DNA of 64,000 nucleotides, taken from positions 1 through 64,000 of the forward strand of contig CAMAWH010000020.1 in assembly GCA_945861635.1 (NCBI GenBank). Reading direction: 5' to 3'. The translations under genes were made by a program, and so were the position numbers. The DNA comes from Klebsiella pneumoniae (lineage in GTDB: Bacteria; Myxococcota_A; UBA796; SXON01). Below the pieces are notes generated by a model, which was not told where the DNA came from, ran no database searches, and saw only the letters and a program-made list of their open reading frames with translations. Each line of letters starts with the position of its first letter. The stretch's first letter is position 1. Positions 52,257-59,862 of the stretch are shown here, in pieces.

Positions 52257-53222
52257 ATGCACCACACGCCCCCCCAACGCGACCCCGCCCTTGCCGCAGA
52301 AATCGTCACGTTTCGTGAGCAATTCTCCCTCGTCCAACGGAACGTTGGCAAAGTCATCCTCGGCAAGGACGACGTGATTTTCAAGGTGCTGCTTGTATTG
52401 GTGGCGAAAGGGCACGTTCTGCTGAAGGACGTGCCCGGCACCGGGAAGACGATGCTGGCTCGCGCGATTGCCGGGTCCGTGGCTTGCGAGTTTCGCCGCA
52501 TCCAATTTACGCCCGATCTCCTTCCCATGGACATCACCGGCACCAATGTTTTCGACCTTCGCCAGAAGGCGTTCACCTTCCAGCCGGGGCCGGCGTTCAC
52601 CAACCTGCTGTTGGCGGACGAGTTGAACCGGGCGACGCCGAAAACCCAGTCCGCGCTCCTGGAGTGCATGGCCGAGGGTCAGGTCACCGTGGAGGGCGTG
52701 ACCCACAAACTTCCCCCTCCCTTCCTCGTCATGGCGACGATGAACCCCCTGGACCACGACGGCACCTACGCGCTGCCGCAGGCACAATTGGACCGCTTCA
52801 CGATGCAGCTCTCCATGGGTTTTCCGAATCCGGAGGCCGAGATGCAGATGCTCGACATCCACCTCGGGTTGCGCGCGCCGGTGGACGACCTCAAGCCGGT
52901 GATCGATCGGCACACCTTCCTGCAATGGCAGGCGTTGGTGCCGCGGGTGTTTCTCTCGGAAGAGGTGAAGCGGTATCTCGTGACCATCGCGAATACGATG
53001 CGTTCGGACGCGCGCGTTCTCGCTCCGCCATCTCCGCGATCGATGCTGATGCTGGCACGCGTTGCGCAAGCACACGCCTTGACACAAGGCCGCGATTTCG
53101 CCACCCCGGAAGACGTGCGCGCGCTGGCGCCCGAGGTCCTTTCCCACCGAATCATGGTGTCGGGCGATGAAGCGGGGCTGTCGTACGTTCAGTCGATATT
53201 GGAGAAGGTGCCGCTGTCGTGA
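52257..53222 (+). CDS. MoxR-family AAA+ ATPase
   Basis: A 321-residue AAA+ chaperone-like ATPase. Walker A is KDVPGTGKTMLARAIA (about 58-73), Walker B is LLLADELNRATPKTQSALLE, sensor 1 is FLVMATMNPLDHDGTYALPQ, and the C-terminal lid contains RSDARVLAPPSPRSM. MoxR proteins act with DUF58 and membrane proteins in assembly or activation of envelope complexes. It starts at ATG 52257 and overlaps the DUF58 gene by 4 bp (GTGA). The TerB-like gene is 29 bp upstream, so this is probably one operon. Confidence 0.92.
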   Translation: MHHTPPQRDPALAAEIVTFREQFSLVQRNVGKVILGKDDVIFKVLLVLVAKGHVLLKDVPGTGKTMLARAIAGSVACEFRRIQFTPDLLPMDITGTNVFDLRQKAFTFQPGPAFTNLLLADELNRATPKTQSALLECMAEGQVTVEGVTHKLPPPFLVMATMNPLDHDGTYALPQAQLDRFTMQLSMGFPNPEAEMQMLDIHLGLRAPVDDLKPVIDRHTFLQWQALVPRVFLSEEVKRYLVTIANTMRSDARVLAPPSPRSMLMLARVAQAHALTQGRDFATPEDVRALAPEVLSHRIMVSGDEAGLSYVQSILEKVPLS

Positions 53223-54925
53223 TTCGGCACGTCGCCGGCATCGCATGGCACGGGTGTGGACTGTTCGTCCTGCCGTTCCTGCTTGCCTTTATTGCGGCGC
53301 TGTTTTTCGAGGTCAGCGAGGTTGCGGACACGCTTCCCATCCTGATGGGGCTGGCGGGCCTGTTGCTCGTTCCGGCTTTCCTGCTCCTCGTGGCCGGCGT
53401 GTTGCTGAAAGTGGGCCGGGAAATACGACTGCTGCGTGAGCGGAGTCGGTACTCCACGCATGCGCTCCTCGAGAGCATCCACCGCCACCTTGCCGTCGTG
53501 ACGCCCCGCGGGTGGGCGATGTTCATCACCGGATTGCTATTCGTACTGTTGGCGCTGGGTGCGAAGTGGGCATCGCTGTCGGTGGTCGCCGTACTCGCGC
53601 TGCTCCTGTTCTACGGTGTTCTCGGCCTTACTTCGTTCGTCTCCACCTTTCTCGTCGGCGCGTTTGAGTCGGGAATGAAGCGACGCGGCAGCATCGAGCG
53701 GGGAATGTTTCCCGCCGTTGTATTGGCGGGCGACCCGGCGGAGGAGCGGTTCACCTTCCGGCGCGTTCCCCTCCCACCGTTCTTCTACCTCCTCGTCGAA
53801 GATCCGCTTCCTGCCCGCCTCGGAACGACCTCGCGGTACGCCGTCGGCAGTGGTGCGTCGCGACAGGAGTTGACGGTCGGCGGCCGACTGCGACGATCCC
53901 CACGCGGGATGTACCGACTCGGCCCGGCCAACGTCTTCTATCAGGATGTGCTCGGACTCACGCGGATTCCGCTGGCGGCGTTGGCCACCGCGGAACTCAA
54001 GGTGCTGCCTCGTTTTCGCGACCTGCTCATCATCGAACCGCCGCGCTCCAAACGGGAGCAGCCGGACGTGCTGACGCGGCCGCATCGCTTTCCTACCGAA
54101 GACCACTTCCGCTTCCGCGAATACGCCCATGGCGATGACACGCGGCGCATCCAATGGAAACTCTCGATGCGGACCGGCTCCTTGCAGGTACGCCAACCGG
54201 AAACAAAGGAAATAAGCACGAAAAATGTACTGCTCGCGCTCGATGCCTACCTTCCCAAGGGCAGGATGCTGGACGACGCGGTGGGGGTGGAGGGTGTGCT
54301 CGATCGCCTGGTCGAAACATGGATTTCTCTGGCAAAAGAGCTGATTGAGCGCGGCGATCGCGTGACGCTGGTCGCGGTGGCACGGAACGAGGAGGGTGTC
54401 GTCGGGCCGGAGGTTCTCGCCGCGGGGAAGGGCGGTCACACGCGTTGGCAGGACTTGGGCGCCCGTGTGAGTTGGCAGGGAGGCTGGGAAATCCCTCAGA
54501 TCCTCGGCGAGGCCGGACCGGGTGTTCACGCCGTCGTCGTCTCGAGCCGGTTTCAGGCGCCGCCGCCGGCCCCGTTTGACGGCGCGTCGTTGACGTGGGT
54601 CTACCTTCCCCCGCAGGACGCGCTCGGGGCCAACGATCCAACGCTGCTGCAATCGCTCGCGGGCACGCAAACGCGCGCATTTCTCTGGCTTTTCCGCCTG
54701 CCCTTCGCCGCCGGCAGTGATGAAAACAGCTTCTTCTCCCAGCTCCGCATCTTTCGCGATCAGTCCAATCGCCTGAACGCGCGGCGGCGGCTGCGAGAAG
54801 TCGCCAAGCGCGATGGCGATCGCGTGTTCAAGGCCCTGATCGCGCGGGGCGACACGGTCTACCGCCTCCAGCCGGGTCCGGGCGGACACAAGCTGGTCGG
54901 CGTTGCGACGGGGAGCGCCAAATGA
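53219..54925 (+). CDS. DUF58 domain protein
   Basis: A 568-residue protein. Three to four membrane segments lie in the first 140 residues (LPFLLAFIAALFFEVSE, LLLVPAFLLLVAGVLLKV, AMFITGLLFVLLALGA, VVAVLALLLFYGVLGL). The DUF58 core follows, with HFRFREYAHGDDTRRIQWKLSMRTG and LQVRQPE. The region after it (VLLALDAYLPKGRMLDDAVG) is the degenerate von Willebrand A-like domain that pairs with MoxR. GTG start, coupled to MoxR and overlapping the next gene by 4 bp (ATGA). The N-terminal membrane part is longer than in many DUF58 proteins. Confidence 0.88.
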   Translation: MIRHVAGIAWHGCGLFVLPFLLAFIAALFFEVSEVADTLPILMGLAGLLLVPAFLLLVAGVLLKVGREIRLLRERSRYSTHALLESIHRHLAVVTPRGWAMFITGLLFVLLALGAKWASLSVVAVLALLLFYGVLGLTSFVSTFLVGAFESGMKRRGSIERGMFPAVVLAGDPAEERFTFRRVPLPPFFYLLVEDPLPARLGTTSRYAVGSGASRQELTVGGRLRRSPRGMYRLGPANVFYQDVLGLTRIPLAALATAELKVLPRFRDLLIIEPPRSKREQPDVLTRPHRFPTEDHFRFREYAHGDDTRRIQWKLSMRTGSLQVRQPETKEISTKNVLLALDAYLPKGRMLDDAVGVEGVLDRLVETWISLAKELIERGDRVTLVAVARNEEGVVGPEVLAAGKGGHTRWQDLGARVSWQGGWEIPQILGEAGPGVHAVVVSSRFQAPPPAPFDGASLTWVYLPPQDALGANDPTLLQSLAGTQTRAFLWLFRLPFAAGSDENSFFSQLRIFRDQSNRLNARRRLREVAKRDGDRVFKALIARGDTVYRLQPGPGGHKLVGVATGSAK

Positions 54926-56298
54926 CGGGCGGTTACATTGGGAAGCTGGAAACCGTGACGTCGTTGACGTTGTGGCAGCAGGCAAAGGAAGCGGCGGTTC
55001 CCATCCTCGTATATTGGCTGCTGGTGGCGCTCGGACTCGGCTCGTTCTGCGGGCTGATTCTCGTGACGGAGGGGCCGACGCTCGAAAACCTGATGATCAT
55101 CGGGTGTTTTGTCGTTGCCACCGTGGGCGGGGTGCTGCTTGGGCAGGTATTCGCGTTCCTGCGCGTCCGGACGTGGGTGGTGATGACCGCGGGGGCGGTG
55201 TGCTGGGCGGTCTTTTTCACGTTCACGATTGCCGTCGCGGGCAGCGGTGGGGCCTCCGTCGCGGTGTTGTTTTTCTCCATCCTGTTCCTCGGCCCCATCG
55301 CGATGACGGGCGGGTTGTGGAGCCTCGAAACCAACCGAGCGCTGTGGAGCATCTGGCTACCGCTGATGTACCTGACCGGCACGATACTCGTCTGGTCGGA
55401 GAAGATGGGCGAGCAAGCGGCATGGTTCGCTGGGAACAAGTACGCGATCTGGGACCTTTTCACATTGTTCGCCCTGCTGGCGGGGGTGGTCCTGACGTTG
55501 GTGTATCTGGTGTCACGCGAGACGCACCGCCTTGCATTGTGGAGGCGCGGGCCGACGTCCCCATTGCAGCCGACGCACGCGGAGAAGGGCGCCACACGCC
55601 CCCGACTCACGCCGCTTGGCGCGCTTCTTCTGCTCGGCATGGCCGCGGTTCTTGCAGGGGGGACGGCCATCGTTTCGCCCTATCTGTGGCGCAGCGGCCC
55701 GGGGGATCGGGACGGTGAAGGCGGCGGAGGCAACCCGACGGAGCAGGAGGCGCAACCGAAGGAGGGGCAGGGCGAACCCAAGGAAGGCGAAGGATCGGGG
55801 GGGATGAGCGAAGGCACAAAACAGGCGATGGAGAAGGCGGTGGAGGCCGCGAAGAACGCTGGTTCCGCGATCTGCATGATGTTGACGCTGATCATGCTGA
55901 TCCTGCTCGGCGTGCTCATCGCGTATCGCCCGCTGAAGCGTTTGTTCGTATTGCGCCATCTGAAGGAGCCGTTCTGGACGGTACCTGCGACGACCCGCAT
56001 CGATCAGGGCTGGCGACTGGTGGAAATTGCGCTTGGGGATGTCGGCGTGTTCCCGCGCCCGGGAGAGGATGCGGCGGGTTTGGCTCGGCGCGCGCGTCCT
56101 GTCCTGCAAGCGTTATCGCCGGTGCCGGTCCACGGACTCGAGGATGCGGCGGAGGTCGCCGATCGCGTGCGCTTCGGTCTAGGCGTGGCGCCGACGGACC
56201 TGGCAGTGATGGAGCGGTTCTCGCGGTGGGCGATCGATACGGTGTGGGAGAGACTCGGGGATCGGCAGCAAGTGGCGGCGATGTACAGGGGGTTGTGA
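54922..56298 (+). CDS. Membrane protein with C-terminal DUF4129-like domain
   Basis: A 458-residue integral membrane protein, third member of the MoxR-DUF58 module. About six or seven transmembrane segments lie in the first 250 residues (ILVYWLLVALGLGSFCGLIL, VMTAGAVCWAVFFTFTIAVA, LFTLFALLAGVVLTLVYLV, ALLLLGMAAVLAGGTAIV). A long acidic Gly/Glu-rich loop comes next (GEGGGGNPTEQEAQPKEGQG), then another membrane segment and a cytoplasmic domain (WRLVEIALGDVGVFPRPGED, HGLEDAAEVADRVRFG, DLAVMERFSRWAIDTVWERL) that resembles DUF4129. Transglutaminase catalytic residues are not seen. It likely receives the MoxR/DUF58 activity. Confidence 0.75.
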   Translation: MTGGYIGKLETVTSLTLWQQAKEAAVPILVYWLLVALGLGSFCGLILVTEGPTLENLMIIGCFVVATVGGVLLGQVFAFLRVRTWVVMTAGAVCWAVFFTFTIAVAGSGGASVAVLFFSILFLGPIAMTGGLWSLETNRALWSIWLPLMYLTGTILVWSEKMGEQAAWFAGNKYAIWDLFTLFALLAGVVLTLVYLVSRETHRLALWRRGPTSPLQPTHAEKGATRPRLTPLGALLLLGMAAVLAGGTAIVSPYLWRSGPGDRDGEGGGGNPTEQEAQPKEGQGEPKEGEGSGGMSEGTKQAMEKAVEAAKNAGSAICMMLTLIMLILLGVLIAYRPLKRLFVLRHLKEPFWTVPATTRIDQGWRLVEIALGDVGVFPRPGEDAAGLARRARPVLQALSPVPVHGLEDAAEVADRVRFGLGVAPTDLAVMERFSRWAIDTVWERLGDRQQVAAMYRGL

Positions 56299-56368
56299 GG
56301 GGCCCGCGGGTTCGCTCCTGCCACGGGCACGTCGGTCCAACCAAACGGGGTCGTATCTGATCTTGCCT

Positions 56369-56776
56369 TCAGATCTCGTAGACGCGCAGACCCAGACCCG
56401 CAAGGTGCGCGAAGTCGCCCGGATTGCGCGTGACGAGAGGCAGCGAGCGCGACAGCGCCACCGCAGCGATCATGAGGTCCACAGCTCGGGATCCGCGCGG
56501 CTTCCGGCCTGCTGCCCGGGTCGCTGCGTAGACCCGGCCGTATGCACGGGCCGCATCCGCGTCGAACGGCAGCGGATCCATGAGCGCCTCGATCCGTTGC
56601 AGGCGGTCCTGGCGTCGGGCTCGCTCGTCCTCGTCGTCGGTTGCATGCGGACCGGCGGCGAGTTCGGCCAAGGTGATCGCGCAGATGGCCTGCTCCTCGG
56701 GCAGCGCGTCGGTTGGGATGTGATCGAGGTCGATGACCACCGATGTGTCGAGCAGGGCGGGGCTCGGTACGCTCAT
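56369..56776 (-). CDS. PIN-domain toxin, VapC-like
   Basis: A 135-residue RNase-type toxin. The PIN acidic quartet is present: Asp10 in ALLDTSVVID, Glu38 in ITLAELAAG, Asp100 in RAVDLMIAAVAL and Asp121 in TRNPGDFAHL. In studied members these bind Mg/Mn and cleave specific tRNA or rRNA sites. The ATG 56776 overlaps the antitoxin stop by 4 bp, the normal coupling for such modules. It lies beside several gene remnants, as expected for an accessory locus. Confidence 0.9.
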   Translation of the reverse strand: MSVPSPALLDTSVVIDLDHIPTDALPEEQAICAITLAELAAGPHATDDEDERARRQDRLQRIEALMDPLPFDADAARAYGRVYAATRAAGRKPRGSRAVDLMIAAVALSRSLPLVTRNPGDFAHLAGLGLRVYEI

Positions 56777-57024
56777 GCCCTCGGCTCAGCGTCCAGATCC
56801 AGGATCGCGTCCACGTCGTCCCGAAACCTGCGGGCATCCATCCGCGGCGCGCCGGCCATGGCCGCCGCGACCGCGGCGCGCCCAACGAACCGACGCCGAA
56901 TGGGGCGGAGTTCGCCGACAGGAACGCCGCTCCGAGTGATGATGAACTCCTCGCCGCGGTCGAGAGCGCGCATGATTTCACCGCTGTTGTTCCGGAGTTC
57001 ACGCTGACTGATGACCGTGCTCAT
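56773..57024 (-). CDS. Phd/VapB-type antitoxin
   Basis: An 83-residue antitoxin. The DNA-binding N-terminus MSTVISQRELRNNSGEIMRALDRGEEFIITRSGVPVGELRP matches the Phd/YefM fold. The C-terminal tail (MDARRFRDDVDAILDLDAEP) would wrap the toxin. ATG 57024 fits the family start; an upstream in-frame ATG at 57042 lies inside the operator palindrome. No Shine-Dalgarno is seen before either, so translation may be leaderless or weak. The pair with VapC is autoregulated by analogy. Confidence 0.85.
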   Translation of the reverse strand: MSTVISQRELRNNSGEIMRALDRGEEFIITRSGVPVGELRPIRRRFVGRAAVAAAMAGAPRMDARRFRDDVDAILDLDAEPRA

Positions 57025-57032
57025 GAGGAGAG

Positions 57033-57050
57033 TGTAGCACATGTGCTACA
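57033..57050. promoter_or_regulatory. Perfect 18-bp palindrome, TA operator
   Basis: TGTAGCACATGTGCTACA is an exact palindrome ending 8 bp before the antitoxin ATG. Phd/VapB antitoxins bind short palindromes overlapping their own promoter, so this is the probable autoregulatory site. The core TAGCACATGTGCTA also contains an ATG in the antitoxin frame. Confidence 0.75.
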
Positions 57051-57149
57051 TGGCGCACCGCCCTGCGTGAGGAGGCTACCGCCGAGCGCCGGCCGGTAAC
57101 CGAGTCGTGCGCGACGCCCTCTCCGACAGGATCCAGGCACCGAGACGCG

Positions 57150-57530
57150 GTGCCACTCACCGAGTCCGACCCCGTAGAGGCGTCCCATGAGCAGTCGCCG
57201 TCGTCCCACGAGATCGACGCGCTGTCGCTGGTGACGCTGGACCAGGCGATGAACGAGCCGTCTTCGGGCCAGACTTCGTCGAGTACGCCCGCCGACGACA
57301 ACGTGCTGATGTACGACGCCGACGACGACGACGACGGCGCGGTCGACACGCGCGAAACCTGGACCTACAACGCCGCCGGGAAGGTGTTGACGGACGAGCG
57401 CGATTCCTGCCGCGACCACCGCAAAGCCTACACCTACGACACGGACGGCAACCTACAGACCTACGAGTACGACAGCGACGCCGACGGCACGGTCGATGGG
57501 CGCTCCACCTACACCCGCAGCGGTTGGTAG
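57150..57530 (+). pseudogene. C-terminal fragment of a YD/Asp-repeat secreted protein
   Basis: Only the part from about 57303 reads like a protein: DADDDDDGAVDTRETWTYNA, DHRKAYTYDTDGNLQTYEYD and SDADGTVDGRSTYTRSGW. These are three copies of a D-x-DG-x-VD plus W/Y-TYD-x-x-GN-x unit, similar to YD-repeat or MORN-like surface proteins. The upstream 50 codons do not fit and show no signal peptide or ribosome site. It is probably the 3' remnant of a larger gene lost through the TA-locus insertion or other rearrangement. Confidence 0.45.
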
Positions 57531-57539
57531 GGCGCGCCG

Positions 57540-58835
57540 ATGCTGCTCCCGGTGTTCATCGCAGGTCTGGGATCGTGCACCGCGCCGGACCCGGCGGCCA
57601 GCTGTGAGGCGGACCTGTGTGCGGCGGACAGCACTGTCACTCCCGACGCTGCCGCCTGTGAGTCGGGCACCGTCTACGGCGCCAGCTCCGTCGCGGGTCA
57701 CGTGGACAACTGGGCGACCTGGATTCTTGACGGAACGCCGGAAGTCGACGAGGGGCTCGGGTATAGGACTACGGTGGGTGATCTGGACGGGGACGGCCTG
57801 GACGACATCGTGACGACCGGGTATCGCTCCCCAATGCCCAATGTGTACGTGGTCTTGGGGTCCACACTCAGCGCGCTTGGGCCGGGGCGGTACGCCATCG
57901 CGGACGTTGCCGCGTCGGTCATCACCGTCAACGAAGTCGGGTCGAAGTACGGCAGCTATTACGAGGCCGGGGAAACCCGGCTACCTCGCGCTCGGACCGT
58001 TCTCCTCCCCCACGTTCGACCTCGAAACCGAGGGGGCGCGGATGTACTACGCGAGCCACGCTCCGGTTCCGCCCTACAACGAGGAGGGCGAATGGGGAGC
58101 GCGCGGCCTGGGCGCGTGCCTCGACTACAATGGCGATGGCGTGGACGACATCAGCATGTCCAGCGTCGACCCGCTCTCCCCGGAACTGGATGTCCTCGGT
58201 GTTTACTACGGCAGTTCGTCGTTCGGCGCGTCGGGGGTGGTCGACCTTGCGGACAGCGATGTCCTGATCCAGCTCACGCCCGACGCCACGGCCGGCTCCG
58301 AAAGCGTCTACACGAACCCCGAAGGCGCCGCCGACTGGGACGGAGATGGCAACATCGACCTCCTCGTCCACCGTTTCGCCAGCGATTACGAGGACGGGGC
58401 GGCCCGCATGGAGAGTGAGCTCCTGCTGTTCCGGGGCGGGTGCGGGTTCTACGCGTCTGGCACCGTACTGACCGAATCGGATCGCTACCTCTCCGTCTCC
58501 GACCCGGAGAGTGGCTACCTGGCGCGCGACGCGAGCATCAGCGGCGATGGCAACGGCGACGGCTTTCCCGAATTGGTCCTCGGCCGGCCCGCCAGCGCGG
58601 GTGACGACGCCGGGAGCCTCCTCGTTCGATCCTGCCCCTTGGCCGGCGGCGAATACGGCATCGCGGACTTCGCTGAGGCGACCTACGCCGGCGAGGACAG
58701 TGCGTTCGGGGGCGTCGTGTCGCCTCCGGAGACATCGACGGAAACGGGCGCACGGACCTCGTCGTGGGCGCGGGGAGCGTGCGGTGGTCCGGCACGGGGG
58801 CGGGGCCGGGGGCCGTGTACGTGGCCCGTCACTGA
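57540..58835 (+). pseudogene. FG-GAP repeat lipoprotein interrupted by two compensating frameshifts
   Basis: The product would start MLLPVFIAGLGSCTAPDP (lipobox, Cys13) and carry FG-GAP blades. Frame 3 reads VGDLDGDGLDDIVTTGYRS up to about 57975. The continuation (GYLALGPFSSPTFDLETEG, DYNGDGVDDISMSS, DWDGDGNIDLLVHR, SGDGNGDGFPELVLGRP) is in frame 1. From about 58720 the last blade (GDIDGNGRTDLVVGAGS to TGA 58835) is back in frame 3. Two indels of opposite sign are needed, either real inactivation or base-calling errors in G runs (CCGGGGAAACCCGG near 57977; GGGGGCG near 58710). It is related to the remnant at 7995. Confidence 0.65.
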
Positions 58836-58893
58836 CAGCGGGTGCACGCTCTGTCGCGCAGGCGGATACGGGGTCGCCGTAATCGGAGCCCCC

Positions 58894-59838
58894 GTGACCC
58901 TGCTCTCCCTGCTGCTCGCGTGCGCCGCAGAACCCGTCGAATCGGGAGCCACGGCGGACATCCCCGTCCTGACGCCACCGCCCGCGGGAGAAGGCTTTCA
59001 GGTTTCGATGTTTGGCACCGCGCCGCCCTACACGGAGGTCTGGCTGTGTTCCGTCTACGACCTGCCCACGGACGAGGCCGCGGCCGTCAACTCGGTCGAG
59101 TACCTCCAGAACGACGGTACTCACCACGTGACGCTGTCCACGACGTACCTGTCGGCCACGCCGCTTCCGGAAGGGGACCACGACTGCGCCGATCTGTACG
59201 CCGACACCAACCTGATGCAAGACATCGTGATGATGTTCGGGAATCAGGGCGAGGCGGAAGGTACCCTGACGCTGCCGCAGGGCGTTGCTGCCAACTTACC
59301 GGCGGGCATCCAACTGTTGCAGGAGATTCACTACGTCAACACGACGAGCGAGGAGCTGGCGATCTACTCATACCTCAACGGCTGGACGATTCCGCAGGAC
59401 GACGTGGTCGAGGGCATCTGGGGCGGGACGGTACGAGACGAGAACATTGAGATTCCACCGGCGTCCGAGCACACCGAGTGGTCGCGCTGCGTGATGAACG
59501 AGGATGTCGAAGTGCAGTTTTTGGCCTCGCACACGCATGCGACAGCAACCAACTTCACGATCGCCCCGTACGACGGCGTGGCGCCGGGGGATGTATTCTA
59601 CTCGAACGACGACTGGCACGACCCGAAAATCCAACAGTTCACCTCGCCGCTGGTTGTTCCCGCAGGCGAAGGCTTTGAATTCGCGTGTACATGGTCGAAC
59701 CCGTCCGAAGATACGGTGAACTACGGGTTGCTGTCGACCGACGAAATGTGCAACATGGCCATCGTCTTTACGCCGTTCAGCATCACCGCGGCGTGTGACG
59801 TGGTCGAGACGAGTGACGGGGTGCTTTGGGAGGGGTGA
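58894..59838 (+). CDS. PHM/DBH-like type II copper monooxygenase lipoprotein
   Basis: A 314-residue lipoprotein starting at GTG 58894 (GGAG 4 bases upstream): MTLLSLLLACAAEP, Cys10. It matches copper type II ascorbate-dependent monooxygenases. CuA ligands are His77-His78 in DGTHHVTLS and His146 in QEIHYVNTT. CuB ligands are His213 and His215 in LASHTHATATNF and Met285 in STDEMCNMAI. The intervals (78 to 146, 146 to 213, 215 to 285) closely follow those I recall for rat PHM (108-172, 172-242, 244-314). Paired cysteines (51, 98, 199, 265, 286, 301) could form disulfides. Predicted activity is hydroxylation of an extracytoplasmic substrate. The frame is open upstream to 57841, but that part belongs to the FG-GAP gene. 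Confidence 0.85.
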   Translation: MTLLSLLLACAAEPVESGATADIPVLTPPPAGEGFQVSMFGTAPPYTEVWLCSVYDLPTDEAAAVNSVEYLQNDGTHHVTLSTTYLSATPLPEGDHDCADLYADTNLMQDIVMMFGNQGEAEGTLTLPQGVAANLPAGIQLLQEIHYVNTTSEELAIYSYLNGWTIPQDDVVEGIWGGTVRDENIEIPPASEHTEWSRCVMNEDVEVQFLASHTHATATNFTIAPYDGVAPGDVFYSNDDWHDPKIQQFTSPLVVPAGEGFEFACTWSNPSEDTVNYGLLSTDEMCNMAIVFTPFSITAACDVVETSDGVLWEG

Positions 59839-59862
59839 GGCGTCACGACGCTTGCCCCACCC

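Noticed and set aside
57841-58893. A single 665-residue protein joining FG-GAP blades to the copper monooxygenase.
   Set aside because: The open frame joins them only because the FG-GAP gene is frameshifted. The monooxygenase has its own ribosome site, start and lipobox at 58894, and the FG-GAP gene has its own stop at 58835.
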